Positions 43,022-52,900 of a DNA stretch of 64,000 nt are shown one piece after another (within the stretch, counting starts at the first letter, position 1; the number at the start of each line of letters is the position of its first letter). Where the stretch lies: contig VXNJ01000002.1 in NCBI GenBank assembly GCA_009840625.1, positions 23,496-87,495 on the forward strand, written 5' to 3'. The position numbers were made by a program, and so were the translations under genes. The notes beneath the pieces were generated by a model that searched no databases, was not told the DNA's origin, and saw nothing but the letters and a program-made list of their open reading frames with translations. Source of the DNA: Chloroflexota bacterium. GTDB lineage: Bacteria > Chloroflexota > UBA11872 > VXNJ01.

Positions 43022-44725
43022 CTACTTTTCGATGCGGCAGGTGATTACGTCGACACCGTGGTACTTGCGGTGGTGAACGGATGAAGCGTAGTGCTGCAAG
43101 AGTCTTGTCGAAAGTTGTTGCGCGTCGTCTGTGGTCGCGTGATCGCCGAGGTAGGCGAGTTGGTCTTCGATATTTCCTTCGACCTGATCGCGCGAATAGA
43201 CGACCAGCTCGACCTCGGCGGCGTCTCCGTCGGGGTGCACCGAGGCGACCAGGCGCCGGCCGTTTTCGGACCCGGCTTCGCTTTCCTGTTCCAACAGGGT
43301 CAGCACCGCCTCTTCAACGACCAGGTTGAGCCGGGACTTGGCGCTCTCGCCCCATTTGTTCCGCGCGGCGAATTGATCAAGCAGCCGGGAAATGTCGGTC
43401 AGGGCCGAAGGCGACAACTCCACCCTGAGCTTGCCCGGCCAGAGACTGCGGAATTCCGTGGCCGCGGTCATTGCTATAGCCGTGAGTGCGCCCACGATGA
43501 TCGTGTTGCCGATCAGTTCGCCCAGGATGCCGTCGCTTAACTGGCCGAACGTGCCGGCCGAAAGACCAAGTACCAGCGATACGCCGGTGATCACCGATTT
43601 GCGGTTGGTCATCGGGCTGGAGAAGACCCACTTGGCGCCCTCGATGAAGAGCAGCCCGAACACGAACACGTAGACCGCGCTGATCACCGAATTCGGCGTA
43701 GCCGCAATTGCCGCCACCACTTTGGAGAACCCGGCGATCAAGAGGGTGAAGATTCCCAGGTAGATCCCCACGCTGCGGGCGGCGTTTCCAGTGAATCCGA
43801 TGTAGACCGCGGTCGACGACCAGGGGGCGGAGACCGGCAGTGTCGCCAACAACCCGGTCAGCAGGGTGGTGGCCCCGTAGACGTTCAGGCCGCTCTGGAC
43901 TTTTCTGAAGTCCAGCGCCACCGGATTGGCATAGGAGGCCCGGTTGATGACCGAAAGGTCGCCGACGACCTTGAGAAACGCGGTGAGCTTGACGACCAGG
44001 AACGCCGGCAGCATCGACCAGTAGTTGACTCCGAAATCAAGGCTCCAGCCGGGCCAGGCCAGGTCGAAAACGCTCAACCAGGGGGCATCGGTCACCAGCC
44101 CGAAATCGTAGAGCCCCATCGGAAACGCCACCACCAGCCCGGCGGCGACCGCGATCGGCAGGGTCCATACGCGTCGCGCCGGCGAGGCCTGGACCGCCGC
44201 CCAGAGGCCCGCGCCCAGGGCGACCAGTCCGGGTATGAAAACAAACGCGGACTGGTCCTGCGATTGGTCGATCGAGCGGTCCACGATGAAGGGAACCGCC
44301 GAAACGGCCACCAGCATGATGATTATTCCGCTGACCGTGGGCGTGAACACCCGCCGCAGCGAGGCCAGCCGCGGAACGATCGCAAACTGCAGGATGGTGG
44401 TCGTTACCACAAGGGTCGCCAGCAAGCCGGGACCGCCCTGTGCCAACGCCAGCACCGACATCGCCAACAGCGGGACGTTCAGGTTGGTCACGACCAGGCC
44501 CCCCGATCCCAGGTGGCGGTAGGGGAAGGCGTGCAGGATCATGCTGAGGCCGGAAATGGCCAGCCCCGTGAACGTGACCCAGGCCAGATAGCCGTCCGAC
44601 TGTCCGGAGGCCCGGACCACGAACGCGGTCAGCAGGATGATGCTGGCCGTATTGGGCACGAAGATCAGGAGCGCGGAGGCGATCGCCTGAGGGGCCGGAC
44701 AGCTGTCGGCCGGCTCGTACCGCAT
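43022..44725 (-). CDS. NCS2-type nucleobase permease fused to a C-terminal GHKL ATPase-like domain
   Basis: 567 aa from ATG 44725 (a GTG at 44734 is in frame). Residues ~15-415 carry ~12-14 helices of the xanthine/uracil permease family, with GSGGLVVTNLNVPLLAMSVLA, TVSGIIIMLVAVSAVPFI and SAPWSSTAVYIGFTGNAARSVGIYLG. From ~425 the chain turns soluble: LLDQFAARNKWGESAKSRLNLVVEEAVLTLLEQE followed by alternating strands to the end (DVITCRIEK), like an RsbW-type GHKL ATPase. The N-box Asn expected after VVEEA is missing, so ATP binding may be lost. A regulatory role on transport is inferred. Same architecture may exist elsewhere; I cannot check. Confidence 0.75.
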   Translation of the reverse strand: MRYEPADSCPAPQAIASALLIFVPNTASIILLTAFVVRASGQSDGYLAWVTFTGLAISGLSMILHAFPYRHLGSGGLVVTNLNVPLLAMSVLALAQGGPGLLATLVVTTTILQFAIVPRLASLRRVFTPTVSGIIIMLVAVSAVPFIVDRSIDQSQDQSAFVFIPGLVALGAGLWAAVQASPARRVWTLPIAVAAGLVVAFPMGLYDFGLVTDAPWLSVFDLAWPGWSLDFGVNYWSMLPAFLVVKLTAFLKVVGDLSVINRASYANPVALDFRKVQSGLNVYGATTLLTGLLATLPVSAPWSSTAVYIGFTGNAARSVGIYLGIFTLLIAGFSKVVAAIAATPNSVISAVYVFVFGLLFIEGAKWVFSSPMTNRKSVITGVSLVLGLSAGTFGQLSDGILGELIGNTIIVGALTAIAMTAATEFRSLWPGKLRVELSPSALTDISRLLDQFAARNKWGESAKSRLNLVVEEAVLTLLEQESEAGSENGRRLVASVHPDGDAAEVELVVYSRDQVEGNIEDQLAYLGDHATTDDAQQLSTRLLQHYASSVHHRKYHGVDVITCRIEK

Positions 44726-44973
44726 CTGAATCACCCCGACCCTTGTTGCTAGTCCAAGCCCCGGCGCCCGCGTATCAACGCAGAGTCACGTTTCTCCGGC
44801 GCGCAGTTTCAATATTCGCCATACGCGGCGGCCGGAGACCCCAATCGGGCCGGAGCCGCGCGCAGCCGACCTTTCGCAGCCTTTAAGGCGAATGGCAATT
44901 GCGGCGCCGGGTCGGTCCCGGAGGGCCGGCGCCCCCGCGGTAAAGGGCGCCTGGGTTTACGACTTTCGGCGGG

Positions 44974-46929
44974 CTAGGCTCCCGAAGGATCGCGTTTTAA
45001 GCGAGGGGTCTGGGGAACGTTTTCGGCCGGCGGTGAAGGGGCCGTTTCAGTGTCGTCGGATTCGGCTTCGGGTTCGGTATCGCGGTTCGGGGCCGGCAGC
45101 GGGACATCCTCACCTCTGAGCAAGGCCTCAAACGTCGGAACCTCGATGCTCTCGGCCTGGATCAGGAAGCGGGAGATAGTCTCCAACTCGCCCATGTGGC
45201 CCCTTAGCACCGTAGTGGCGCGATCATGGGCCTGGGTGACTATCTGGGTCACTTCGTCGTCAATGCGTTGGGCGACCGCTTCCGAGTAATTGCGCGATTC
45301 CTGAATGTCCCGGCCCAGGAAGACCAGTTCGTCCTTGCGCCCGAATGTACGCGGACCGAGTTGGCGGCTCATTCCGTAACGGGTGACCATCTGTCGGGCC
45401 AGTTCGGTGGCCCGCTCCAGGTCATTGGATGCCCCGGTCGTGAATTCCTCGTAGATGATCAGTTCGGCGGCCCGACCGCCCATCATGGTGGCAATCTGGT
45501 CCTCGAACTGGGTCTTGGACATCATCGAGCGATCGGTGGGCGGCAGGAAGCGGGTGTATCCGCCCATTCGCCCGCGGGCGATGATCGAGATCTTGTGAAC
45601 CGGGTCCATCTCGCCCATGTAGTGGCCGACGATGGCGTGACCGACCTCGTGGTAGGCGGTGATTTCCTTCTCGCGCGCGGTGATCACCCGGCTCTTGCGT
45701 TCCGGTCCGGCAACCACGCGGTCGATCGCCTCTTCCAGCTCGAGCATCGAGATCTCGGTCTTGTTCTCGCGCGCGGCCAGGATGGCGGCCTCGTTGAGCA
45801 GGTTCTCCAGGTCGGCGCCGGTGAAACCGGAAGTCTCTTTGGCCAGCACCAGCAGGTCGACATCCTGGGCGATCGGTTTGCCCTTGGCGTGGACCCGCAG
45901 GATCGCCTCGCGGCCGCGGATGTCGGGCCGGTCGAGGATCACGCGCCGGTCGAATCGCCCCGGCCGGAGGAGTGCCGGATCAAGGATGTCGGGGCGGTTG
46001 GTTGCTGCGACGACGATCACCTTGGTGTCGGTCTCGAACCCGTCCATCTCCACCAGGATCTGGTTAAGGGTCTGCTCGCGCTCGTCGTGCGAGCCGCCCA
46101 GACCGGCGCCGCGCTGGCGCCCGACCGCATCGATCTCGTCGACGAATATCAGGCAAGGGGCGCTCTGGCGCGCCTTTTCGAACAGGTCGCGCACCCGCGA
46201 TGCGCCCACGCCTACGAACATTTCGACGAATTCGGACCCCGAGAGCGAGAAGAACGGCACCCCGGCCTCGCCGGCGACGGCCTTGGCCAGGTAGGTCTTG
46301 CCGGTCCCGGGCGGTCCCACCAGCAGGATGCCGGCCGGGATTCGGGCGCCGATCTTGGTGAATTTTTCGGGGTACTTCAGGAACTCGACAACCTCGGTCA
46401 GTTCCTGCTTGGCCTCGTCAACGCCCTGGACGTCCTTGAAGGTGACGGTGGGGCGCTGGCCCGAGATGACCCGTGCCTTGGTCCGTCCGAAGGAGAGCGC
46501 CTGGTTATTCGACCCCTGCGCCTGGCGCATCATGAAGAACAACAGGCCGACGATGAAGATGATCGGCAGGAACGAGAACAGTCCGCCCAGAATCCCGCCC
46601 AATCGTGACGGTTCGGCGTATTCGACCTCGACCTGATTCAGGGCGATGTTGGCGGCCCGCAGGTCGGCGATGACGTCGGTTTCCGAACCGATCGCCGCCG
46701 AGCGCGTCACCCCGGCCGAATTCGTGTACTGGACGGTGTCGCTGCCGGTTACGTACAACTGCGGCCGCGAACCCGCCAGCACGTCCCGCTGGACGTCGGC
46801 CAGCATCTCCGAGTAGGAGTAGTGCGGGGTGTTGCCGGACGGCGAGAAGACGATGAACAGCACCGCCAGCACCGCCACCGCGATGATCAGGTATACGAAC
46901 CCGTTGCGCATCCAGCGATTGTTCATCAC
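44974..46929 (-). CDS. ftsH: ATP-dependent zinc metalloprotease FtsH
   Basis: 651 aa membrane-anchored AAA+ protease. TM1 ~9-30, periplasmic domain, TM2 ~110-138; AAA domain with Walker [11 protein letters not shown] (~204), Walker [41 protein letters not shown]; protease domain with [11 protein letters not shown] (zinc site ~428) and the third ligand Asp in [18 protein letters not shown]. The C-terminus is an acidic, disordered tail ([15 protein letters not shown]). It follows tilS on the same strand, a common pairing, with ~196 bp between the genes. Confidence 0.96.
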   Translation of the reverse strand: MMNNRWMRNGFVYLIIAVAVLAVLFIVFSPSGNTPHYSYSEMLADVQRDVLAGSRPQLYVTGSDTVQYTNSAGVTRSAAIGSETDVIADLRAANIALNQVEVEYAEPSRLGGILGGLFSFLPIIFIVGLLFFMMRQAQGSNNQALSFGRTKARVISGQRPTVTFKDVQGVDEAKQELTEVVEFLKYPEKFTKIGARIPAGILLVGPPGTGKTYLAKAVAGEAGVPFFSLSGSEFVEMFVGVGASRVRDLFEKARQSAPCLIFVDEIDAVGRQRGAGLGGSHDEREQTLNQILVEMDGFETDTKVIVVAATNRPDILDPALLRPGRFDRRVILDRPDIRGREAILRVHAKGKPIAQDVDLLVLAKETSGFTGADLENLLNEAAILAARENKTEISMLELEEAIDRVVAGPERKSRVITAREKEITAYHEVGHAIVGHYMGEMDPVHKISIIARGRMGGYTRFLPPTDRSMMSKTQFEDQIATMMGGRAAELIIYEEFTTGASNDLERATELARQMVTRYGMSRQLGPRTFGRKDELVFLGRDIQESRNYSEAVAQRIDDEVTQIVTQAHDRATTVLRGHMGELETISRFLIQAESIEVPTFEALLRGEDVPLPAPNRDTEPEAESDDTETAPSPPAENVPQTPRLKRDPSGA

Positions 46930-47125
46930 GGCAGGTTCCGTCCCGGAACTGTGCTGGTGCGAGCCGTGTCGGTGGCGTTTTCAGGGCTCACCCGAAGTTG
47001 GGGTCGCAAGGTCTTTTTCTACCAGTTCTAAGGTTTGCCAGTCTAGCACCCAATCTTGGGAAGACTGCTGCTAACCCTTGATACGAATGCCCGTCCGCGG
47101 CGGATTGCCTGACCCCGCCGCGAGG

Positions 47126-48466
47126 CTATCCGGCCGGTTCCCAATTGAGCGTGTGGGCGGCCGGCGAGACGCCCTGCGGCAAGGGGCCGGGCACGACGCC
47201 GATGCCAAGCCCCCAGACGAGGCGGTCTGCAAGGTACAGGCCGGGCGTGGCCGGCCGCCGCCAGCGCGGCAACCCGGCCAGTTCCGGGGTCGAGGGCGGC
47301 AACGCGGCGATTGCGGCATCGCAGATCCGCGCGGGAAGTTGCAGGCGGGCGTTGCCGGCGGGTCCGGGTCGGGTTCCCGCCTGCAACCGGAACCGGAACC
47401 CGAGGAAAGCTACCGGTTCGGGGTCGGTCGGCCCGATCTTTTGCGGCGGCGGCGGCGCGGGCGGTAGCCAGCGGGTAGGCCGCAGCAGGCATCTTCCGCG
47501 CGAACGCTCGATCGACGCTCCGGGGGCCAAACGCATCTCGGCCGGTCCGCAGCCGCCGGCAAACGCCTGGGCGGCGGCAAGCACCGAGCGGCGCGGGATC
47601 TGGCCGCTGACCCGGGCACACAGGCTTCGCAGCAACAACTGTTGCAGGGCGTCGGCGAGTTGACCAAATTTTTCGGCGTCGAATTCAAAGGCCCCGAAAA
47701 ACTCGCGGCACCCGACCCTAGGCAGCGCCGCTTCGGCCAGGTCCGAGAGTAGTTCCGACTCGGCGCGCAGGTTCTCGGCCGCGCGGGCCAGCGTGGCCTG
47801 GGCCCCCGGGCGGATCTGCTCAAGCAGCGGCAGGACTTGGAGACGAACGCGATTGCGATCGGTTGACGGTTCCAGGTTGCTGGGATCCGTGCGGTGCGGC
47901 AGATCGTGATCTGCGAGATAGGTCTCGATCGCGGTCCGTCGGATTCCGAGCAGGGGACGGATCCGCGGCGGATCGAACCCGGCGGCCAACAGCGGCATCC
48001 CGGCCAGACCGGCGCTGCCGGATCCGCGCAGCAGCCGCAATAGAAGGGTCTCGGCCTGATCGCCGAGGTGGTGGGCGGTTAGGATTGCAGCCGCCCGGTG
48101 GCGCCGGGCGCAGGTCTCGAGGAAGTCCCAGCGGACCTGGCGGGCCCACCCCTCCGGGGAGCGGCCCGCATCGATCGCGGGTGCCGGTTCGGCCCGTCCG
48201 GTTTCGGATTCGATTCCCCAGGCATCGGCCAGGCCGGCCACGAACTCGGCGTCGGCGGAAGAGTCGGGCCGCAGGCGGTGGTCAAAATGCGCCGCGATCA
48301 GGCGGCAGTCGTTGCTCCGGGCCCAGGCCGCGGCCGCGTGGCCCAGGCAGACCGAATCCGGACCGCCCGAGATGGCGACGACCAGGCAATTCGGCCCTGC
48401 CGCAATCACGCCGGACAGGGCCTCGTTGACGGCCCGGCGGATGATGCTGGTTGCTGATCGGCTCAT
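47126..48466 (-). CDS. tilS: tRNA(Ile)-lysidine synthase
   Basis: 446 aa. N-type ATP pyrophosphatase with P-loop VVAISGGPDSVCLGHAA, AHFDHRLRPDSSADAEF, AHHLGDQAETLLLRLLRGSG and the RPLL..R..I..Y region (IRPLLGIRRTAIETYLADHDL), then [22 protein letters not shown]. The C-terminal ~200 residues hold the TilS-specific substrate-binding part. It converts C34 of the AUA-reading tRNA-Ile to lysidine. Upstream neighbour of ftsH. Confidence 0.92.
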   Translation of the reverse strand: MSRSATSIIRRAVNEALSGVIAAGPNCLVVAISGGPDSVCLGHAAAAWARSNDCRLIAAHFDHRLRPDSSADAEFVAGLADAWGIESETGRAEPAPAIDAGRSPEGWARQVRWDFLETCARRHRAAAILTAHHLGDQAETLLLRLLRGSGSAGLAGMPLLAAGFDPPRIRPLLGIRRTAIETYLADHDLPHRTDPSNLEPSTDRNRVRLQVLPLLEQIRPGAQATLARAAENLRAESELLSDLAEAALPRVGCREFFGAFEFDAEKFGQLADALQQLLLRSLCARVSGQIPRRSVLAAAQAFAGGCGPAEMRLAPGASIERSRGRCLLRPTRWLPPAPPPPQKIGPTDPEPVAFLGFRFRLQAGTRPGPAGNARLQLPARICDAAIAALPPSTPELAGLPRWRRPATPGLYLADRLVWGLGIGVVPGPLPQGVSPAAHTLNWEPAG

Positions 48467-48567
48467 GCTTCAAGCTTTGAATCGCCGCGCGGCGGCGGCT
48501 ATGGCAAGTGTGCGGCAAGTTTGCACGGCGCAGGACTCCGGTCGAATTCGGCCCTCAGGCGGGGTCC

Positions 48568-48972
48568 TTAATCGGGGTCGGATTCCGCAGCTTCGGCGGC
48601 GAACGCCATTTGCGCCAGGTGGTCGATCCCACCCGGGGGTGGTCGGTTCAGGAAAAGGTTCGAGAGCCCGTTGGGGCCGTAGCCGAAGTGCTGGCAGTAC
48701 CGCAATCGGGCCGAATCGGCTTCCCATCGGATTTGGCGCGGCTTGGTCGCACGGATGTGCTGCGGGTCGTGCCCCCGGGACCGCATGACTTCAATCGCGT
48801 AGTCGCGGGCCTGACCGGCGATTTCCGGCATGCTGAGGCCGCTCCGAGCCGACTTGCCCGGGGCGATCTCCACCGCGAATCCGTATTCGTCGCCCGATGC
48901 CCGTAAGCCGAAAGCGAATACCTGTGGACCCGGACGCCCGGGTCCGGGCCTGGGCCAACCGAGCTTTGGCAC
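48568..48972 (-). CDS. Hypothetical protein
   Basis: 134 aa, GTG start. Soluble, with a plausible protein composition (FAVEIAPGKSARSGLSMPEI, ARDYAIEVMRSRGHDP, HLAQMAFAAEAAESD) but no family I recognise. The region between tilS and dut is open in several frames because of GC content, so the choice rests on codon-position bias and on being collinear with its minus-strand neighbours. Confidence 0.45.
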   Translation of the reverse strand: MPKLGWPRPGPGRPGPQVFAFGLRASGDEYGFAVEIAPGKSARSGLSMPEIAGQARDYAIEVMRSRGHDPQHIRATKPRQIRWEADSARLRYCQHFGYGPNGLSNLFLNRPPPGGIDHLAQMAFAAEAAESDPD

Positions 48973-49068
48973 CAGCCCCAGGATCGTGGATTCGTCGCCA
49001 TCATCGGTCGGTGGCGGCGCGGCGCCATTTGATGCCCGCCCGATTGCGAATGCTCCCCGCGGTCTGGT

Positions 49069-49500
49069 TCAGGACCCGGTCGAACCGAAACCGCCCCGCG
49101 ATGGTGCGTCGATCTTGGCTACTTCGACCAGCTCGACCTGGCCGGCCTCGACCACCAGCGCCTGGGCAATCCGCTCGCCGCGTTCGACCACGATTTGGCG
49201 CTCGGAAGGGTTAAAGACCAGGGTCTTGAGTTCGTCCTCGGGGCCGCAATAGTCCGAATCCACGATCCCTATTCCGTGCGGCGAAATCAGTCCCTTGCGG
49301 ATCGGGGTCGACGAGCGCAGGGCGACCAGCAACGCGTATCCGACCGGCAGGTCGACGATCACGTTGGAGGGGATTAGTGCGGTCTGCCCGGGTTCGACCA
49401 CTACGCGGAGGCGGGCGTACAGGTCAAAACCCGCCGCCCCGTCAGTCTGATAGGCCGGCATCGGCAGGTCGCGGTCTATCCGCTGCAGATTAAGCCGCAT
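49069..49500 (-). CDS. dut: dUTP diphosphatase
   Basis: 143 aa trimeric dUTPase; removes dUTP and supplies dUMP. All five motifs are present: AGFDLYA, LRSSTPIRKGL, GIVDSDYCGPEDE, GERIAQALV and the C-terminal RGGFGSTG that closes the active site. ATG 49500. Neighbours are the FtsB/DivIC-like gene upstream (29 bp) and the hypothetical gene downstream on the same strand. Confidence 0.95.
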   Translation of the reverse strand: MRLNLQRIDRDLPMPAYQTDGAAGFDLYARLRVVVEPGQTALIPSNVIVDLPVGYALLVALRSSTPIRKGLISPHGIGIVDSDYCGPEDELKTLVFNPSERQIVVERGERIAQALVVEAGQVELVEVAKIDAPSRGGFGSTGS

Positions 49501-49529
49501 GATTTCCGGCCCGGGACCCGACAGCTCGG

Positions 49530-49937
49530 TTAACGGCCGTTAAGCACGTCCCACCACGCGGCCAGGTTCTCCAGCGGCGATGGATGGGCGGTCGGGGCCG
49601 GCGGCGGCGTTGCGCCGGCGGCCGGAGCCGGGACCGACGCGACCGCGGCGGCCGGAATTCCGGTCAGCAGGAGTTGTTGTTCACCGGGCTCGATCAGGCC
49701 AAGTTCGCCCTTGGCCACTTCGATTACGTAGCTGTCGGACTGGCGGTAGGCGAGCTCTTCCTGGAGAGTCCGGATCTCGCGCTCGGTAGCGGAAATTTCC
49801 TGACGCAGTTGCTGGATCCGCATACCGGTGCCCACGATTTCAGGCTGGGCGTGAATCTGCGAATAGAGCACCGCCAGCGCCCCGGCAAAAAGGACGATCG
49901 CCAGCACCCGCACCCCGATATGGGCCAGTTGCGACAT
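49530..49937 (-). CDS. FtsB/DivIC-type septum-formation protein
   Basis: 135 aa bitopic protein: short cytoplasmic N-terminus, one helix (~9-25, VRVLAIVLFAGALAVLY), then a coiled coil (~38-68, IQQLRQEISATEREIRTLQEEL), then DSYVIEVAKGELGLIEPGEQQLLL, the conserved element that follows the coil in this family. The final ~45 residues are Pro/Ala-rich. Part of the divisome FtsQLB-like complex by family. Small size and divergence keep the assignment tentative between FtsB, FtsL and DivIC. Confidence 0.8.
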   Translation of the reverse strand: MSQLAHIGVRVLAIVLFAGALAVLYSQIHAQPEIVGTGMRIQQLRQEISATEREIRTLQEELAYRQSDSYVIEVAKGELGLIEPGEQQLLLTGIPAAAVASVPAPAAGATPPPAPTAHPSPLENLAAWWDVLNGR

Positions 49938-50126
49938 GTATGGCCTGTTGCAGACGAGCTTGTTAGGCGGGTCGCCGCACCGGCGCGCAAGCCGCGGTCG
50001 CCGACCCTTCAGAAACCATTATCACGGCCGGTTCCAAGGTGCCTGGCGAGCGCCGAGAATAATCGTGATTGCCGCCCGCGAGGGCGACCCATTCCGATTC
50101 GACCGCAGCAACAGGCCGATCCCCAG

Positions 50127-51260
50127 ATGTCCAATCCGCTCCATCCCCGGCGCCCCCGCGTGGCGGTGGCGATGAGCGGCGGCGTCGACAGTTCGGTGGC
50201 GGCCGCGTTGCTGGCCGCGGAGGGCTTTTCAGTGATCGGCTTCACGGTCGACATCTGGCCCGAGCAGGACGCCGATCCGGGCGAACGCAACTGTTGTTCG
50301 CCGGAGGCGACCGCGACCGCGCGCGCCGTGTGCCGGCAGATCGGGGCGGCCCACGCCCACATCGACATGCGCGATCAATTCCGCGACCAGGTCGTATCGC
50401 CGTTTGCCGCAAGCTATGCGCGCGGACTGACCCCCAATCCCTGCATCGACTGCAACCACCACATCAAGTTCGACGCCATTTTTCCGGCGCTCGAGGATCT
50501 GGGTGCCGACTTGGTGGCAACCGGGCACTACGCCCGCACCGCCACCGATCCGGCGACCGGCCGGCGGCAGCTACTGGCCGCTGCCGATCCCGCCAAGGAC
50601 CAGTCGTACGTCCTTTACGTGCTCAGCCAGGAGCGGCTGGCGCGCCTGCTCCTGCCGCTGGGGTCGCTGTCCAAGTCCCAGGTCCGACGCCAGGCTCAAG
50701 ACCTTGGGTTGCCCAACGCCGACCGACCCGACAGCGTCGACATCTGCTTCGTGGCCGGCGACTACCGCGATTTCCTAAGCGACCGTGGCGAGGACCGCGG
50801 TGTTCCCGGCCCGCTGCTGCTGACCGACGGGACCGTCATCGGCGAGCATCGCGGGATCTCGGCCTACACCGTGGGACAGCGCCGCGGGCTCGGGGTCTCG
50901 GCGGCAACGCCGCTCTACGTGGCCCGGATCGATCCTGAGGAGAACGCGGTTGTACTCGGTCGGCGCGAGGAGTTGCTGCGGACCGAGTTTGAAATCGCCG
51001 GTTTCAATCCGGTCTCGCTCGATGAGGTCGAGCCCGGGCAAGCGGCGACCGTCCGGGTGCGTTCCAGCGCCCGACCGTTGCCGTGCTGGCTCCAACCCAA
51101 GGGCGACGGGCGGGTGAGCGTGGAAATGGGCGAACCGGTCTGGGGAGTTGCGCCCGGGCAGGCGGCGGTCTTCTATGACGGCCCGTTCGTGCTGGGCGGG
51201 GGCACGATCACGCCGGCGGCGGTCCCCCTGGCGGCAGAACGGCTGGCGGTCCCGAGCTAG
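50127..51260 (+). CDS. mnmA: tRNA-specific 2-thiouridylase MnmA
   Basis: 377 aa from ATG 50127; the longer open frame upstream is a shadow of the divergent divisome gene. PP-loop VAVAMSGGVDSSVAAAL, catalytic Cys pair in LTPNPCIDCNHHIKF and DSVDICFVAGDYRDFL, ATGHYAR, KDQSYVLYVLSQ and the C-terminal GQRRGLGV and beta-barrel. Thiolates U34 of tRNA-Lys, -Glu and -Gln; a tRNA-Glu(UUC) substrate is encoded later in this window. Its stop overlaps the convergent DUF4349 stop (CTAG). Confidence 0.94.
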   Translation: MSNPLHPRRPRVAVAMSGGVDSSVAAALLAAEGFSVIGFTVDIWPEQDADPGERNCCSPEATATARAVCRQIGAAHAHIDMRDQFRDQVVSPFAASYARGLTPNPCIDCNHHIKFDAIFPALEDLGADLVATGHYARTATDPATGRRQLLAAADPAKDQSYVLYVLSQERLARLLLPLGSLSKSQVRRQAQDLGLPNADRPDSVDICFVAGDYRDFLSDRGEDRGVPGPLLLTDGTVIGEHRGISAYTVGQRRGLGVSAATPLYVARIDPEENAVVLGRREELLRTEFEIAGFNPVSLDEVEPGQAATVRVRSSARPLPCWLQPKGDGRVSVEMGEPVWGVAPGQAAVFYDGPFVLGGGTITPAAVPLAAERLAVPS

Positions 51261-52189
51261 GAATCGGTTTCGGCCCCACCGCCCGAATCGGCCGGCGCTG
51301 AACGGCGGTTGACCACCAGCGCGATCACTCCGCCGAGTACCGCCAGCGGGACCAGCCACCACGAGAAGGCGATGATCGCCAGCGACCATTCCAGGATCGC
51401 CTCCAGGACCTGCCAGGAAGTTTCCCAGCCCTCGCGGGCCGCGTCCAGGGGGCCGCGGGTATCGTCTTCATCAGGATCGTAGGTGCGCTGGATGTCTACG
51501 ACCAGCGTCGATAGTTCAACCTGCCTGGCAAGTGAACCCAGCTGGGCTTCGATCCGCTCTATCTCGCCGCGGGTGGCAAACAGGCGGTCGGTGACCAGCA
51601 CTACGTCCTCGACCCCTTCGGCATCCGCCAGCAGGGTAAGGTACTGCCCCTCGGTCGCGCGCAGGTTGCGCAGCCGGGCCTCGTAGTCGGTCACCTGCGT
51701 GGTCACGTCCTCCGAGCTGGTGTTCTGGGACACGACTGTCTCGGCCAGTTCGGCGATCCGGGCGCGGGCCGAATCGAACCCGTCAGCCGGGATTCGCAGT
51801 CGCAAGTAGGCGCTTTCCGACTTGGTGGACCGCCCGGTCTCGTCACGCGGGCCGGCAAAGATCTCCGAATCGACCACGAATCCGCCGCTGGCGACGGTGA
51901 TTTCGCCAACCCGGGCAAATGCCCGGTCGACGTCCTCGACCTCGATGTTGATGCGGCCCGTGCGGATGATCTGGCGACCGAGGTCGTCGATCGGGACCGA
52001 TCCGTCCGCCTTGCTTGTTGGTACAGCTCCGGATTCGGTTTGGATGGACGCGGGTGCGGCCATCGCAAAGTCAGCCGCGGCCATCGCCTCCATGCTGTCG
52101 GCCTCTTCACCGAACGCCGGCCCGTCGCAGGCGGCCAGCACCAGCGCTGCCAGTAACAACCCGGCCAGCAGCCGCGCCCGATTCAGCAT
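51257..52189 (-). CDS. DUF4349 lipoprotein
   Basis: 310 aa. Lipobox VLAAC (Cys ~21). The DUF4349 domain occupies ~70-285: QIIRTGRINIEVEDVDRAFARV, GGFVVDSEI, YLRLRIPADGFDSARARIAEL, VTTQVTDYEARLRNLRATEGQYLTLL, a coiled segment, SLARQVELSTLVVDIQRTY, and a C-terminal membrane helix (SLAIIAFSWWLVPLAVLGGVIALVV). Function unknown; the fold is related to surface anti-sigma-like or stress proteins. Converges with mnmA with 4 bp overlap of stops. Confidence 0.85.
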   Translation of the reverse strand: MLNRARLLAGLLLAALVLAACDGPAFGEEADSMEAMAAADFAMAAPASIQTESGAVPTSKADGSVPIDDLGRQIIRTGRINIEVEDVDRAFARVGEITVASGGFVVDSEIFAGPRDETGRSTKSESAYLRLRIPADGFDSARARIAELAETVVSQNTSSEDVTTQVTDYEARLRNLRATEGQYLTLLADAEGVEDVVLVTDRLFATRGEIERIEAQLGSLARQVELSTLVVDIQRTYDPDEDDTRGPLDAAREGWETSWQVLEAILEWSLAIIAFSWWLVPLAVLGGVIALVVNRRSAPADSGGGAETDS

Positions 52190-52216
52190 GGATTACCGCC
52201 CCTCAACTGGCCGATA

Positions 52217-52900
52217 CTACTGGCCGGCTTTGCCGCGCCGGTAGGCGAGCAGGGTCAGCAGAGCCATCGGTCCGTCGCGCCAGACCGAGAGTTTCTTGCC
52301 CTCGCGGCGGGGCGCGTAACTGATCGGGAGCTGGACGATGCGCTCGCCCGCCAGCAGGAGCTTGGCGGTGATTTCGGCTTCGATTTCGAAGCCGTTCGAT
52401 TCCAGTTCAAGACTCAGCGCCAGCTCCCGGTCAAGGAGCTTGTAGCAGGTCTCCATGTCCCTGAGGTCGGCCCCGTAAATGCGGTTGGCGACCCAGGTGA
52501 TGAAGCGGTTGCCCCAGCGCAACAGCAGCCGTTGACCGGAGAAATCGCGGTAGCCGAAGGCGACCCGGGCCCCGTCCCGTTCGACGCTGGCCAGCAGTCG
52601 CAAGAGATCGCGCGGATGGTACTCAAGGTCGGCGTCCTGTATGGCCACGAACCTTCCTGAAGCCGCCTGCAGGGCCCGGCGTACCGCGGCCCCCTTGCCC
52701 TGGTTCCGGGGCGCGCGCAAGAGGCTGACCCTGGGGTCGGTGAGCGATTCGAGATACTGCAGCGAACCGTCGTCGGAGGCGTCGTCGGCGAACACGAACT
52801 CGCAGTCCTCCGGCAACGCCAGGAGTCGCTCGAGCTGCTCTGGAAGCTGGGCGGCCTCGTTGTAGACCGGGACCAGGACCGAGAGTTTTATCGGGGCCAT
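52217..52900 (-). CDS. Family 2 glycosyltransferase
   Basis: 227 aa GT-A fold enzyme. N-terminal LSVLVPVYNEAAQLPEQLERL, the nucleotide-sugar Asp in VFADDASDDGSLQYL, the metal-binding DAD in AIQDADLEYHPRDLL, and METCYKLL resembling the polyprenyl-phosphate mannosyl/glucosyltransferase (DPM1) class. No C-terminal membrane helix. Overlaps the previous GT2 gene's end by 13 bp, so the two are co-expressed and likely build one lipid-linked sugar. Confidence 0.88.
   Translation of the reverse strand: MAPIKLSVLVPVYNEAAQLPEQLERLLALPEDCEFVFADDASDDGSLQYLESLTDPRVSLLRAPRNQGKGAAVRRALQAASGRFVAIQDADLEYHPRDLLRLLASVERDGARVAFGYRDFSGQRLLLRWGNRFITWVANRIYGADLRDMETCYKLLDRELALSLELESNGFEIEAEITAKLLLAGERIVQLPISYAPRREGKKLSVWRDGPMALLTLLAYRRGKAGQ

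Noticed and set aside
45226..46608. 460-codon plus-strand open frame inside ftsH
   Set aside because: Antisense shadow; the minus strand encodes an intact FtsH with all catalytic motifs.
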